Shown: one piece after another, positions 52,319 through 61,672 of the stretch | Layout: each line of letters begins with the position of its first letter | How positions within the stretch are numbered: the stretch's first letter is position 1 | From: Streptomyces sp. CBMA152 | GTDB lineage: Bacteria; Actinomycetota; Actinomycetes; Streptomycetales; Streptomycetaceae | NCBI RefSeq assembly: GCF_014596475.1 | Contig: NZ_MECJ01000016.1 | Location: 1 to 64,000, forward strand | DNA length: 64,000 nt | Direction: 5' to 3' | Made by a program: the position numbers and the translations under genes | The notes under the pieces: generated by a model | Told to the model about the DNA's origin: nothing | The model's database searches: none | Seen by the model: the letters and a program-made list of their open reading frames with translations, nothing else

Positions 52319-54013
52319 TCACCCCTGCCTCCCCGCCCCCGGCGGTGGTGGAGGCGGCGGCGGTTTCTCCTGCGGCTTCGGCGGGCGCTGCCGGGGCCGG
52401 GAGCGCTGCGGCGGGGGAGTCAGCGGTCCCACCACCGTCGGCGCCCCGTGCACCCCCTGCTCGGGCGCGCGCAGATACGGATTGGTCTCGTCGTGCGAGG
52501 GCCGGTACACCGGCGACGGGGTGTAGGGCCCGGGCCGCCGGTACACCTCGTCCGCACTCGGTCCCGCAGCGGCCGGGACCGGCTCGGCGGCGGGCCCGGC
52601 CACCCGTCGCCCCGCCGCCCCCACCGCGTACGCGAGCAGCGCCCCGGCCCCGCCCGCGGCCGCGCCCCACGCCGCGCCCAGCACCAGGGCGAGACCCGCG
52701 CTCCCGTGCAGCGCGATGTCCGCGCCGAACGCGTCGAAGCCGAGCACGGAGAGCGAGGCGTCGGCGGAGACACCCGTCAGCCACACGAGCAGCGGCAGGG
52801 CGAGCGCGGTCACCGCCGCGAGCGCCAGCGCGCACCGCCCCGCGAACGCCCCCAGCGAAAGCCCGCGCACCGGCGTACGTGATGCCGCGAGCACCCCCGC
52901 GTACAGCATCATCACGCCCAGCGCGACGGCCAACAGATAGACGCGGCCGTCCAGTTCGGCCAGGCGGCCCAGGCTCACCCGCTGGTCGGTCTTGACGCCC
53001 AGCAGCTTGTTCAACGGGTCGGGCAGCACCTTCAGCAGGGCGCCGCTCGCGTGCCCGCTCCACGGCACGAGCAGGCCGAGGGGGATCGCCAGCCACACCC
53101 CGTTCGGCGCGCCGAGCAGCGCGGCGCCCGCGATCCGCTTGGGGTGGCCGTCGCCGATGAGGGCGTACGCGGCCGCCGCGAGGCCCGCGAGCACCGCCAC
53201 CAGAAGCACCGCGACCAGCGCGGAGGCCGCAGGCCGTACGGTCCGGTGCGCCCACTCCCAGCCGCGCGGCAGCGGGGTGCGCCGGGACGCGAGCAGTGTG
53301 ATCAGCACCACGCCGAGCACCCACAACACCGCTCCGGCCAGCGAGTGCGCCGTGTCCACGGTGAACCCGACCCGCGCCTTGGCGTCGGCGAGCTTGCCGA
53401 GCTGACCCGGCAGCAGCCCGCCGATGTCCCCCAGGTCGCCGAGCCCGGGGATGGACACCCCGCCGGTCCCCGGCACCTTCGCCTTGTCGAGCCCGAGCGC
53501 TCCGCCGTCGAAGGTGATGAGGTCGTGCCCGGCCCAGGCGAGCCCGGCGACCACACCGACGAACAGCACCGCCACCCCGCCGACCCGCGCGGCCAGTTCG
53601 GCCCCGGGCAGCGGTGCGCCCGCCGCCCGCAGCGAGCGCAGGAAGAAGAAGGCGAGCAGCAGCGCGCCCGCGAGCGAGACCCCCAGTGGCGTGATGTCGA
53701 CGGCCGTCCTCGCCTCGGCACCGGTCAGCCCGAACGCCGAGACGTCCCCGGACGGGGTGACGGAACCGCCCGCGCCGAGCACCACCACGGCAGCGGTCAT
53801 CGGACCCAACGCGCCCGCCGCGTCCGCGCCGAGCAGATGCAGGCCGAGGGCCGCCACGCCCGCCATGCCGACCAGCGCCCAGCTGACCGAGGCGACCGAC
53901 GCGAGCAGCACATCGCCCCAGGGCAGGCGCCCGGAGGTCCCACGGGCCTCCTTCGCCCCGGGGGTCGCGAGCGCTCCGGAATTCCTCTGTGCGCCCCTGT
54001 CGCCCATGCTCAT
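52319..54013 (-). CDS. Streptophobe family membrane protein
   Basis: 564 residues from ATG 54013. About ten membrane helices, with long loops that contain SIPGLGDLGDIGGLLPGQLG, and a conserved cytoplasmic C-terminus of the form RRPGPYTPSPVYRPSHDETNPYLR, ending in a poly-proline tail (PPPPPPPPGAG). From memory the streptophobe family is restricted to Streptomyces and relatives and has no known function. It is divergent from the FHA-ABC gene; the 269-base gap between them (54014-54282) holds a promoter-like TAGACT at 54232. Confidence 0.85.
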   Translation of the reverse strand: MSMGDRGAQRNSGALATPGAKEARGTSGRLPWGDVLLASVASVSWALVGMAGVAALGLHLLGADAAGALGPMTAAVVVLGAGGSVTPSGDVSAFGLTGAEARTAVDITPLGVSLAGALLLAFFFLRSLRAAGAPLPGAELAARVGGVAVLFVGVVAGLAWAGHDLITFDGGALGLDKAKVPGTGGVSIPGLGDLGDIGGLLPGQLGKLADAKARVGFTVDTAHSLAGAVLWVLGVVLITLLASRRTPLPRGWEWAHRTVRPAASALVAVLLVAVLAGLAAAAYALIGDGHPKRIAGAALLGAPNGVWLAIPLGLLVPWSGHASGALLKVLPDPLNKLLGVKTDQRVSLGRLAELDGRVYLLAVALGVMMLYAGVLAASRTPVRGLSLGAFAGRCALALAAVTALALPLLVWLTGVSADASLSVLGFDAFGADIALHGSAGLALVLGAAWGAAAGGAGALLAYAVGAAGRRVAGPAAEPVPAAAGPSADEVYRRPGPYTPSPVYRPSHDETNPYLRAPEQGVHGAPTVVGPLTPPPQRSRPRQRPPKPQEKPPPPPPPPGAGRQG

Positions 54014-54184
54014 CAGGCCCCCCGGGATTTGCTCCGACTTGCCCCATTCGCGCATGATCCGTACGCAGTCATGGGTGGTTACCACTGTCCGGGGGCGTTT
54101 CTCCCAAGTCAACGGCGCGTTCGGGCACGGCTGTTGCGGGACTGCTACACGTCTGTGCACGTAATTCACAAGGGCCGGGTTTCG

Positions 54185-54246
54185 GATACGAGCCCGGGCC
54201 TGAAATAGTTCCCCCCGATGTTCGCCATCCCTAGACTCCTCGTATC
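54185..54246. promoter_or_regulatory. Promoter-like region with inverted repeat before the FHA-ABC gene
   Basis: GATACGAG (54185-54192) and CTCGTATC (54239-54246) form an inverted repeat 46 bases apart. A TAGACT hexamer at 54232-54237 could be a -10 element for the rightward gene. No convincing -35 was found. Confidence 0.35.
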
Positions 54247-54282
54247 GGGGGATTGCTCGGGGGACAACAAGTGGGGCATGGA

Positions 54283-56838
54283 GTGCCGGAACTCGTACTG
54301 GAATTGAATGGCAGGACCTGGACGCTCGACGCGTCCCGGTCGTACACCCTCGGACGTGATCCGCAGGGCGACCTGGTCGTCGACGACGCCAGGGTCTCGT
54401 GGCGGCACGCCACGATCAGCTGGGGCGGCCGGAGTTGGGTCATCGAGGACCACGGCAGCACCAACGGCACCTATGTGCAGGGCCAGCGGATCCATCAGAT
54501 GGAGATCGGGCCCGGCTCCTCGGTGCATCTGGGCAACGCGACGGACGGCCCGCGGCTGAATCTCACTGGTGCCGCGGCGGCCGCCGCGCCCGCCGGTGCC
54601 GGTGCGTACGCGCAGCCCGCCGCCGCGGCCCAGCAGGCGCCGCAGCAGGCTCCGCCGCAGCAGCAGCCCCAGCACGGCGGCCAGGGCTGGGCGCCTCAGC
54701 AGCCCCAGCAGGCGGCCCAGCAGCAGGCACCCCAGCAGGCGTGGCAGCAGCAGGCCCCGCCCCAGCAGCCGCACGTCCCGCAGCAGCAGGGCCCCGGCCA
54801 GGACGCGGGCGCGCCGCCGGTCTACGGCGACCGCAGCCCCACCACGTTCCACCAGATGGCGCTCGGCCGGGTGATGCGGATCGGCCGTGCGCTGGAGAAC
54901 GAGCTGGTCGTCTCCGACCTCCAGGTCTCGCGCCACCACGCCGAGTTCCACGCGACCCCCGACGGCCGGATGGAGATCCGCGACCTCGGGTCCCACAACG
55001 GCACGTACGTCAACGGTATGCCGGTCGCCAAGGGCGGCACCGCGGTGCTCGGCCCCAACGACATCGTCGGCGTCGGCCACTCGACGTTCCGTATCGTCGG
55101 CGACCGCCTTGAGGAGTTCGTCGACACCGGTGACGTCTCCTTCTCCGCCCGCCACCTCACGGTGACGGTCGACGGCGGCAAGGACATCCTCAAGGACGTC
55201 TCCTTCGGCGTCCCCGAGAAGTCGCTCATCGCGGTCATCGGCCCCTCGGGCTCCGGCAAGTCCACCCTGCTCAAGGCGCTCACCGGCTACCGGCCCGCCA
55301 ACCAGGGCGACGTCCTCTACGACAACCGGAACCTGTACAAGCAGTTCGCCGAGCTGCGCCAGCGCATCGGTCTGGTCCCGCAGGACGACATCCTGCACAA
55401 GGAGCTGACCGTCAAGAAGGCGCTGAAGTACGCGGCCAAGCTGCGCTTCCCCGCCGACACCAGCGAGGCCGAGCGCAACCAGCGCATCGACGAGGTCCTC
55501 GGCGAGCTCAAGCTGGACATCCACAAGGAGAAGAAGGTCACCTCCCTCTCCGGTGGCCAGCGCAAGCGCGTCTCGGTCGCCCTGGAGCTGCTGACCAAGC
55601 CGTCGCTGATCTTCCTGGACGAGCCGACCTCCGGCCTCGACCCGGGCATGGACCGCGATGTCATGCAGCTGCTGCGCGGGCTCGCCGACGACGGCCGCAC
55701 GGTCCTCGTCGTCACCCACTCGGTGGCCGAGCTCGCGATCTGCGACAAGCTCCTGGTGATGGCGCCGGGCGGCTCGGTGGCGTACTTCGGTCCGCCCGAG
55801 GAGGCGCTCAACTTCTTCGGCTACGGATCCTGGGCGGATGTCTTCTCGGCCTTCGAGAACTACCGCGACTACGACTGGGCGGGCCGCTGGAAGGGCTCGC
55901 AGCACTACCAGATGTACGCCGCGGACATCGACGCCGTCGCCGCCCAGTCGGTGCAGATGCCGGCGCCGAACCAGATCCGCCCGCCCAAGCCGCAGGGCTG
56001 GGGCTCCCAGCTGTGGACCCTGATGCGGCGCTACACGTCGGTCATCGCCTCCGACAAGGGCTTCCTGGGCCTGATGGTGATCCTGCCGGCCGTCCTCGGC
56101 TCGGTCAGCGTGGTCATCCCGGCGAAGTTCGGCCTCGGCGCGCCGACCCCGCCCTTCAGGTTCAACAGCGACGCCGGCACGATCATGCTGATCCTCGCGG
56201 TCGGCATGTGCTTCTCCGGCGCCGCCAACTCCGTACGAGAACTGATCAAGGAACGGGTCATCTACGAACGGGAGCGGGCCACCGGCCTCTCCCGCTCGGC
56301 GTACCTGATGTCCAAGGTCATCGTGCTCGGCGTGATCACCGCCATCCAGGGCGTCATCATCTGCGGCATCGGCTTCTCCACCCGGGACCTCCCCAAGGAG
56401 GGCCTGATCATGCCGCCGGCCGTCGAGATCTGCCTGGTGGTCATCGCGCTCGGCTTCACCTCGATGATGTTCGGCCTGGTCATCTCCTCGCTGGTGAAGA
56501 CCGCCGAGAAGACCATGCCGCTGCTCGTCATGTTCGCGATCGTGCAGGTCGTGTTCACCGGCATCCTCTTCAAGGTCTTCGGCTCGATCGGCCTGGAGCA
56601 GGTCGCCTGGCTGATGCCGTCCCGCTGGGCCATCGCGGGCGCGGGTACGACCCTGGACCTCTCGCATCTGATGCCGCCGTGGGACCAGAACCACCCCAAC
56701 GACCTGGACCCGCTGTGGAAGCACTCGGCGAGCCAGTGGGGGATCAACATCACCGTGCTGATCGTCCTCGGCGTCCTCTGCGGCTTCGTGGTCGCGCGCC
56801 TGCTGCGCCGCCATGAGCCGGAGGTCATGCGGAAGTAA
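54283..56838 (+). CDS. ABC transporter with two FHA domains (Rv1747-like exporter)
   Basis: 851 residues from GTG 54283. FHA1 covers about 20-85 (GRDPQGDLVV, SWRHATI, HGSTNGTYV). A glutamine/alanine/proline-rich linker follows (about 100-175). FHA2 covers about 195-272 (IGRALENELVV, SRHHAEF, GSHNGTYVNG). The ATPase has Walker A GPSGSGKST (320-328), signature LSGGQRKRV (422-430) and Walker B IFLDEPTSGLD. Six membrane helices with an ABCG-type fold complete it. FHA domains bind phosphothreonine, so a Ser/Thr kinase should control it, as PknF does for Rv1747, a lipid exporter. A TTG at 54253 would extend it by ten residues. Confidence 0.9.
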   Translation: MPELVLELNGRTWTLDASRSYTLGRDPQGDLVVDDARVSWRHATISWGGRSWVIEDHGSTNGTYVQGQRIHQMEIGPGSSVHLGNATDGPRLNLTGAAAAAAPAGAGAYAQPAAAAQQAPQQAPPQQQPQHGGQGWAPQQPQQAAQQQAPQQAWQQQAPPQQPHVPQQQGPGQDAGAPPVYGDRSPTTFHQMALGRVMRIGRALENELVVSDLQVSRHHAEFHATPDGRMEIRDLGSHNGTYVNGMPVAKGGTAVLGPNDIVGVGHSTFRIVGDRLEEFVDTGDVSFSARHLTVTVDGGKDILKDVSFGVPEKSLIAVIGPSGSGKSTLLKALTGYRPANQGDVLYDNRNLYKQFAELRQRIGLVPQDDILHKELTVKKALKYAAKLRFPADTSEAERNQRIDEVLGELKLDIHKEKKVTSLSGGQRKRVSVALELLTKPSLIFLDEPTSGLDPGMDRDVMQLLRGLADDGRTVLVVTHSVAELAICDKLLVMAPGGSVAYFGPPEEALNFFGYGSWADVFSAFENYRDYDWAGRWKGSQHYQMYAADIDAVAAQSVQMPAPNQIRPPKPQGWGSQLWTLMRRYTSVIASDKGFLGLMVILPAVLGSVSVVIPAKFGLGAPTPPFRFNSDAGTIMLILAVGMCFSGAANSVRELIKERVIYERERATGLSRSAYLMSKVIVLGVITAIQGVIICGIGFSTRDLPKEGLIMPPAVEICLVVIALGFTSMMFGLVISSLVKTAEKTMPLLVMFAIVQVVFTGILFKVFGSIGLEQVAWLMPSRWAIAGAGTTLDLSHLMPPWDQNHPNDLDPLWKHSASQWGINITVLIVLGVLCGFVVARLLRRHEPEVMRK

Positions 56839-56845
56839 TGACCGC

Positions 56846-56899
56846 GCATACGACGAGAGGGCGGCACCCCACCCGGGGTGCCGCCCTCTCGTCGTATGC
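56846..56899. terminator. Perfect 25-bp hairpin, bidirectional terminator
   Basis: Positions 56846-56870 (GCATACGACGAGAGGGCGGC then ACCCC) pair without mismatch to 56875-56899, with a 4-base loop. It lies 7 bases after the ABC stop and 24 bases before the convergent transglycosylase stop at 56923, so it can terminate both. Confidence 0.93.
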
Positions 56900-56922
56900 C
56901 GTCGGCGTCGCTCAGCGCGCGA

Positions 56923-57588
56923 TCAGTAGGCGCCGTTGACGTTGTCGATCGAGCCGTACGTCTTCGCCGCGTAGTTGGCCGCGGCGGTGATGTTGGCGAC
57001 CGGGTCGTAGATGTTGCTCGACGTGCCGGGCACGTGGAAGGCGTTGAACGTCGGCTGGATGACCTGGAGCAGGCCGATCGACGGGGTGCCGTTGACGGCG
57101 TTGATGTCCCAGCCGTTGATGGCGTTCGGGTTGCCGGTCGACTCCCGCATGATGTTGCGGTACAGACCGTTGTACGAACCCGGGATGCCCTTTTCCTTCA
57201 TGATGTCCAGGGACTGGTGGATCCAGCCGTCCAGGTTGTTCGCGTAGACCGGCTTGCGGGCGGCGGCGCGGCTCGCGGCGGCGTCCGCCTCGCGCTTCTT
57301 CGCCTCGGCCTCGGCCTTGGCCTTCGCGTCGGCCGCGGCCTGCGCCTTGGCCAGCTTGACGGCGGTGACCTGCTGCTTGGTGATGCTCTCGGCGACGTTC
57401 TTCGCGTTGGCACCGGCGGCGGTCACGGAGAAGGAGGCCGGCTCGGCGGCCACTGCGGTACCCGACTCGCCGCTGCCCGGCAGGACCGAGAAGGCGAGGG
57501 CGGCGGCACCGAGGGCGGCGACGCCGGCAAGCGAGATCTTGTGCGTCTTGTTCAGACGACTGTGACCAGGGTTGCTGGACTCGGGCAT
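56923..57588 (-). CDS. Secreted SLT-type lytic transglycosylase
   Basis: 221 residues from ATG 57588. A signal sequence occupies about residues 1-46 (KTHKISLAGVAALGAAALAFS). A lysine/alanine/glutamate-rich coiled-coil follows (about 75-112, KAKAEAEAKKREADAAASRA). The catalytic domain has RESTGNPNAINGWDINAVNG, with the catalytic Glu in NIMRESTG, then SIGLLQVIQPTFNAFHVPG and ITAAANYAAKTYG. It cleaves glycan strands of peptidoglycan. The upstream 268 bases contain an 11-bp hairpin but no recognisable c-di-AMP riboswitch. Confidence 0.88.
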   Translation of the reverse strand: MPESSNPGHSRLNKTHKISLAGVAALGAAALAFSVLPGSGESGTAVAAEPASFSVTAAGANAKNVAESITKQQVTAVKLAKAQAAADAKAKAEAEAKKREADAAASRAAARKPVYANNLDGWIHQSLDIMKEKGIPGSYNGLYRNIMRESTGNPNAINGWDINAVNGTPSIGLLQVIQPTFNAFHVPGTSSNIYDPVANITAAANYAAKTYGSIDNVNGAY

Positions 57589-57856
57589 GGCTGTTGGACC
57601 TCTTCCGAATGACGGGGACGGCACACGAAAGCGCCGCGGCGTGGAGCCGCAGCGCTGTGCGACGGGAGCCATTCTTAGCGGCCGCAAAATCCCGTGGCAA
57701 AGGTGTGACGTACGAAGCCGGATAGTGGATCGGGGGCGGGGAAAACCTGCCTCCCGCCCCCGCTCGCCCCGCTCACAGCGTCTTTATTCGTCCACTACGC
57801 TGCTTCGTAAGTGATGTGCGTCCTATGCCCGGGCTCACATCGGTCATGTATCAGTT

Positions 57857-58945
57857 TCACCATCCGTTGCAAGAGCAATTCGGTGAGTGACGGTTGTCGT
57901 CCGGAAGTATGAGGTGGACGTCGCCGAACTCGTGCCAGAGGTAGAGCCCGGCCAGCGCCTCGGCGTACGCGGCGCCGATCGCCGCCCTTCCCGCGATCGC
58001 CTCCAGCATCAGCAGATGCGAGGCCTCCGGCTCGTGCAGCCCGGTCAGCAGCCCGTCCACCACGCGTACCCCGCGCCCGGGCGTGACCACCAGATCCGTC
58101 CACCCCGACGCGGCCCGCACCACCCCGTCCGGCCCGGCCGCCGATTCGAGGGCCCGTACGGCGGTGGTGCCCACGGCCACGATCCGCCCGCCGCCCGCCC
58201 TGGCCGCGTTCACCAGCCACGCCGTGGCCTGCGAGACCTCGAAGCGCTCCGGATAGGGCGGCTCGTGCGCCTCCGCCGAGGCCACCCCCGTATGCAGCGT
58301 GATCGGCGCGAACTGCACACCCCGCCGCACCAGCTCCGCGACCAGCTCCACCGTGAAGGGCCGCGCCGCGCTCGGCATCTCCGCCGAGCCCGCCCCGTCC
58401 GCAGTCGGCAGTGCGAAGACCGTCTGGTACGCGGAGAGCGGCTGGTCGCCCGCGGTGTAGGAGTACCGGATGGGCCGCCCGTACTGCCGCAGCAGTCCCG
58501 GCACGTCCGAGGTGTCCGTACGCGCCCACCACAGCCGGTCCCCGTCCGCGCTCAGCGCCTCCTCCAGGACGAGCCGGTGCCCGCCCGGCAGCGCCACCGC
58601 CGTCCACGCGCGCGTACCGGTGCGTCGGCGGGTGCTGCCCGAGGGCTCCGGCGTACGCAGCTCGACCGCCCAGCGCCCGTCCGGGCCCAACGTCGAGAAG
58701 TGCACCACCACCGGCTCACCGTCCGCCGTGCCGTCCACGGCCGACGGCATGGTGGCCGACGTGTTGACCACGAGTACGTCCCCGGCCCGCAGCTGCCCGG
58801 CCAGCTCCCGGAACGCGTGGTGCGTGACCTTCGTGCCCCGCGACACCAGCAGCCGTACGTCGTCCCGTCCGGAGCCGCGCACCTCGGCGGGCACCGAGGC
58901 CAGCAGTTCCTCGGGCACCTGGACGGCGATGTCGGTCGTCATCAT
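57857..58945 (-). CDS. QueA-like S-adenosylmethionine:tRNA ribosyltransferase-isomerase
   Basis: 362 residues from ATG 58945, overlapping the SDR stop. The opening half shows PEELLASVPAEVRGSGRDDVRLLV and RAGDVLVVNTSATMPSAV, the QueA N-domain. RPFTVELVAELVRRGVQFAPITLHTG, with THAEPF-like region EAHEPPYPERFEVSQATAWLV, and ARAGGGRIVAVGTTAVRALES plus the C-terminal HEFGDVHLILPDD are conserved QueA features. QueA transfers ribosyl from SAM to preQ1 in tRNA. No tgt, queC or queG is in the window, so its true substrate is uncertain. The C-terminus ends NCSCNGW. Confidence 0.85.
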   Translation of the reverse strand: MMTTDIAVQVPEELLASVPAEVRGSGRDDVRLLVSRGTKVTHHAFRELAGQLRAGDVLVVNTSATMPSAVDGTADGEPVVVHFSTLGPDGRWAVELRTPEPSGSTRRRTGTRAWTAVALPGGHRLVLEEALSADGDRLWWARTDTSDVPGLLRQYGRPIRYSYTAGDQPLSAYQTVFALPTADGAGSAEMPSAARPFTVELVAELVRRGVQFAPITLHTGVASAEAHEPPYPERFEVSQATAWLVNAARAGGGRIVAVGTTAVRALESAAGPDGVVRAASGWTDLVVTPGRGVRVVDGLLTGLHEPEASHLLMLEAIAGRAAIGAAYAEALAGLYLWHEFGDVHLILPDDNRHSPNCSCNGW

Positions 58946-59637
58946 TCCCCCGCCACCAGAGCCGGGGCCGCATACCGCCCGCTGGCCGGACGCTCGTCCA
59001 GGAGCCGCAGGAAGCCGGGCACCACGGACGCGGGCTCGGGCCGCCCGTCCTCGTCCCCGGGCACGGCGGCCCGGTACAGATCGGTCGCCATGTCGCCCGG
59101 ATCCACCGCCCACACCCGCAGCCCCGGCTCCTCCACCGCGAGCACCGCCGCCAGCTGGTCGAGTGCCGCCTTCGACGCCCCGTAACCACCCCACGTCTCA
59201 TACGCCTCGGCGGCCGCGTCCGAACTGACCGCGATCACCGCGCCCGCGGGCGAGCGCCGCAGCAGCTCCAGCGACTCCTGGACGAGACCCAGCGCCGCCA
59301 CCACATTGGTCTCAAGCGCCGCCCGGAACCCGTCCAGCGGCTGTTTCTCAAGCGGTACGAGCGGCTCGGCGCCCAGCGCGCTCGCGTTGTGCACCAGCAG
59401 ATCGAGCCCGCCGAGCTCCTCGGCCGCCGCCACCAGGGCGCGGCGGTGGGCGGCGTCGGTCACGTCCCCCGCGAGCGGGACGACCTTGCTGCCGTGCGCG
59501 TCGAGCCCGTCGGCGCTCTCCTTCAGTACGGACGCGGTCCTGGCGTCCAGCACGAGATCCCAGCCCCGCGCGGCCAGTGCCCGCGCCAGTGCCCGGCCCA
59601 GCCCCTTCGAAGCCCCGGTGATGATCGCTACCGGCAT
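58942..59637 (-). CDS. SDR family oxidoreductase coupled to the QueA-like gene
   Basis: 231 residues from ATG 59637, eight bases after GAGGGG. TGASKGLG (8-15) is the cofactor loop, HNASALGAE replaces NNAG, and SSDAAAEAYETWGGYGASKAALD has the Ser-Tyr-Lys set. A C-terminal PGDMATDLYRAA is a standard SDR motif. Translational overlap with the QueA-like gene suggests the two proteins work on one pathway. No cofactor beyond NAD(P) is evident. Confidence 0.87.
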   Translation of the reverse strand: MPVAIITGASKGLGRALARALAARGWDLVLDARTASVLKESADGLDAHGSKVVPLAGDVTDAAHRRALVAAAEELGGLDLLVHNASALGAEPLVPLEKQPLDGFRAALETNVVAALGLVQESLELLRRSPAGAVIAVSSDAAAEAYETWGGYGASKAALDQLAAVLAVEEPGLRVWAVDPGDMATDLYRAAVPGDEDGRPEPASVVPGFLRLLDERPASGRYAAPALVAGE

Positions 59638-59852
59638 GATGTCCGTCCCCTCGGCGAGTGCCCGTTCGTCTGTGCCCGTCGTCTTCTCCCGTCGGCGGAC
59701 CGGGCTCCTTGCGCCGACAACCTCAGCGTCACTCCCCGTACGCCCCGTCCGCCTCAGCCGACCGCCCCAGCCGATCAAGGCACTTCGACCTAGTCCCCGG
59801 GACCCACCCCACGGCCGTCCACAGGCGGATACGCACCGTCACACCCCGCGGG

Positions 59853-59858
59853 TACGGT
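59853..59858 (+). promoter_or_regulatory. Putative -10 element of a leaderless transcript
   Basis: TACGGT ends six bases before the ATG of the histidine kinase at 59865. No ribosome site precedes it. Confidence 0.5.
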
Positions 59859-59864
59859 GATCCC

Positions 59865-61010
59865 ATGAGTCACCGACCGAGCTCCGGCCTCGCCGCCGTG
59901 AGCACCGCGCTCCTCGCGATGAGCAGGCATCTTGAGGTCCGCGACGTCCTCAAGACGATCGTCGCGTCGGCCCGCGAGCTGCTCGACGCCGAGTACGCGG
60001 CGCTCGGTGTCCCCGACGACCACGGCGGCTTCGCCCAGTTCGTGGTCGACGGCGTCAGCGACGAGCAGTGGAAGGCGATCGGCCCGCTGCCGCGCCAGCA
60101 CGGCATCCTCGCGGCGATGCTGCACGAGGAGAAGCCCGAGCGGATCGCCGATGTGCGCAAGGACCCGCGCTTCGGCGGCTGGCCGGCCGCGCACCCCGAC
60201 ATGTCCGACTTCCTGGGCGCGCCGATCCGCGACGGCGAGGAGACGCTGGGCACCCTCTTCCTCGCCAACAAGCGCTGCCCCAAGCCCGACGGCGGCTGCG
60301 GCTTCACCGAGGACGACGCCGAACTGCTGGGCATCCTCGCCCAGCACGCGGCGATCGCGCTGACCAACGCCCGTCTTTACGAGCGCAGCCGCGAGCTCAC
60401 CATCACCGAGGAGCGCACGCGCCTGGCGCACGAGCTGCACGACGCGGTCAGCCAGAAGCTGTTCTCCCTGCGGCTCACCGCCCAGGCCGCCGCCGCACTT
60501 ATCGACCGCGACCCGGCCCGCGCCAAGGGCGAGCTCCAGCAGGTGGCCGTGCTCGCCGCCGAGGCCGCCGACGAGCTGCGTGCGGCCGTCGTCGAGCTGC
60601 GCCCGGCCGCCCTGGAGGAGGACGGCCTGGTCAACACCCTGCGCACCCAGATCCAGGTGCTCGACCGCGCCCACAGCGCACAGGTCACCTTCGAGAACTG
60701 CGGGGTGCGGGCGCTGCCGCCCGCCCAGGAGGAGGCGCTGCTCCGCGTCGCCCAGGAAGCCCTGCACAACGCCCTGCGCCACTCGCAGGCACAGCACGTC
60801 TCCGTCGTCCTGGTACGGCGCGGCCAGGGCGCGGCCCTGCGGGTCGTCGACGACGGCCAGGGATTCGAGCCCCGCGCGGTCCGCCGGGCCGGCCGCCACC
60901 TCGGCCTGGTGTCGATGCGGCACCGGGCGAGCGGCGTCGGCGGCCGGCTCATCGTGAAATCGGCACCCGGCGAGGGCGCCACGATCGAGATGGAGGTGCC
61001 AGGTGGCTGA
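59865..61010 (+). CDS. GAF-domain sensor histidine kinase (NarL-type partner)
   Basis: 381 residues, cytoplasmic. A GAF domain spans about 20-165 (ARELLDAEYAALGVPDDHGG to ILAQHAAIALTNARLYE). A HisKA_3 motif ERTRLAHELHDAVSQKLFSL contains the phosphorylated His192. The HATPase domain has EEALLRVAQEALHNALRHSQA (N box), VVDDGQGFE (G1) and GRHLGLVSMRHRA (G2). Its stop overlaps the response regulator start by eight bases, so they are a cognate pair. The GAF sensor and lack of a transmembrane segment suggest a cytoplasmic or redox signal. Confidence 0.93.
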   Translation: MSHRPSSGLAAVSTALLAMSRHLEVRDVLKTIVASARELLDAEYAALGVPDDHGGFAQFVVDGVSDEQWKAIGPLPRQHGILAAMLHEEKPERIADVRKDPRFGGWPAAHPDMSDFLGAPIRDGEETLGTLFLANKRCPKPDGGCGFTEDDAELLGILAQHAAIALTNARLYERSRELTITEERTRLAHELHDAVSQKLFSLRLTAQAAAALIDRDPARAKGELQQVAVLAAEAADELRAAVVELRPAALEEDGLVNTLRTQIQVLDRAHSAQVTFENCGVRALPPAQEEALLRVAQEALHNALRHSQAQHVSVVLVRRGQGAALRVVDDGQGFEPRAVRRAGRHLGLVSMRHRASGVGGRLIVKSAPGEGATIEMEVPGG

Positions 61011-61644
61011 CAGCATCAAAGTGCTCCTGGTCGACGACCACCAGGTGGTCCGTCGCGGACTGCGTACGTTCCTGGAGGTCCAGGACGACATCGAGGTCGT
61101 CGGCGAGGCCGCCGACGGCGCCGAGGGGGTCGCGCGGGCCGAGGAGCTGAAGCCCGACGTCGTCCTGATGGACGTGAAGATGCCCGGCATGGACGGCATC
61201 GAGGCGCTGCGCAAGCTGCGCACGCTCGCCAACCCGGCGAAGGTCCTGATCGTCACCAGCTTCACCGAGCAGCGCACGGTGGTGCCCGCGCTGCGGGCGG
61301 GCGCGGCGGGCTATGTGTACAAGGACGTCGACCCGGAGGCGCTGGCCGGGGCGATCCGCTCGGTGCACGCGGGCCATGTGCTGCTCCAGCCCGAGGTCGC
61401 GGGCGCGCTGCTCTCCCAGGATGACGCGGGCACCGGCCAGGGCCGGGGCACCTCGCTGACCGAGCGCGAGCGCGAGGTCCTCGGCCTGATCGCGGACGGC
61501 CGCTCCAACCGCGAGATCGCCCGGGCGCTCGTCCTCTCCGAGAAGACCGTCAAGACGCATGTCTCCAACATCCTGATGAAGCTCGACCTCGCGGACCGCA
61601 CCCAGGCGGCGCTGTGGGCGGTACGGCACGGGGCGGCGGGGTAG
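61003..61644 (+). CDS. LuxR/NarL-family response regulator
   Basis: 213 residues from GTG 61003. The receiver domain has Asp57 in VVLMDVKMPGMDG as the phospho-acceptor, VDDHQ near the start, and a K in VYKDVD. The C-terminal LuxR helix-turn-helix (about 150-205) is TEREREVLGLIADGRSNREI followed by ALVLSEKTVKTHVSNILMKL. It would be phosphorylated by the kinase above. A perfect palindrome, ATCCGTAAATACGGAT, stands 28 bases past its stop, before chpE. Confidence 0.94.
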   Translation: MADSIKVLLVDDHQVVRRGLRTFLEVQDDIEVVGEAADGAEGVARAEELKPDVVLMDVKMPGMDGIEALRKLRTLANPAKVLIVTSFTEQRTVVPALRAGAAGYVYKDVDPEALAGAIRSVHAGHVLLQPEVAGALLSQDDAGTGQGRGTSLTEREREVLGLIADGRSNREIARALVLSEKTVKTHVSNILMKLDLADRTQAALWAVRHGAAG

Positions 61645-61672
61645 GGCCTGGTCGGGGGCCGTGCGGCCGACA

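Noticed and set aside
54560..54810. CAG-rich repeat as a separate element
   Set aside because: It encodes the glutamine-rich linker of the FHA-ABC protein in frame, so it is part of the gene.
57589..57856. ydaO-type c-di-AMP riboswitch before the transglycosylase
   Set aside because: Such switches precede some actinobacterial cell-wall hydrolase genes, but the conserved core sequences are not present here; only an 11-bp hairpin is visible.
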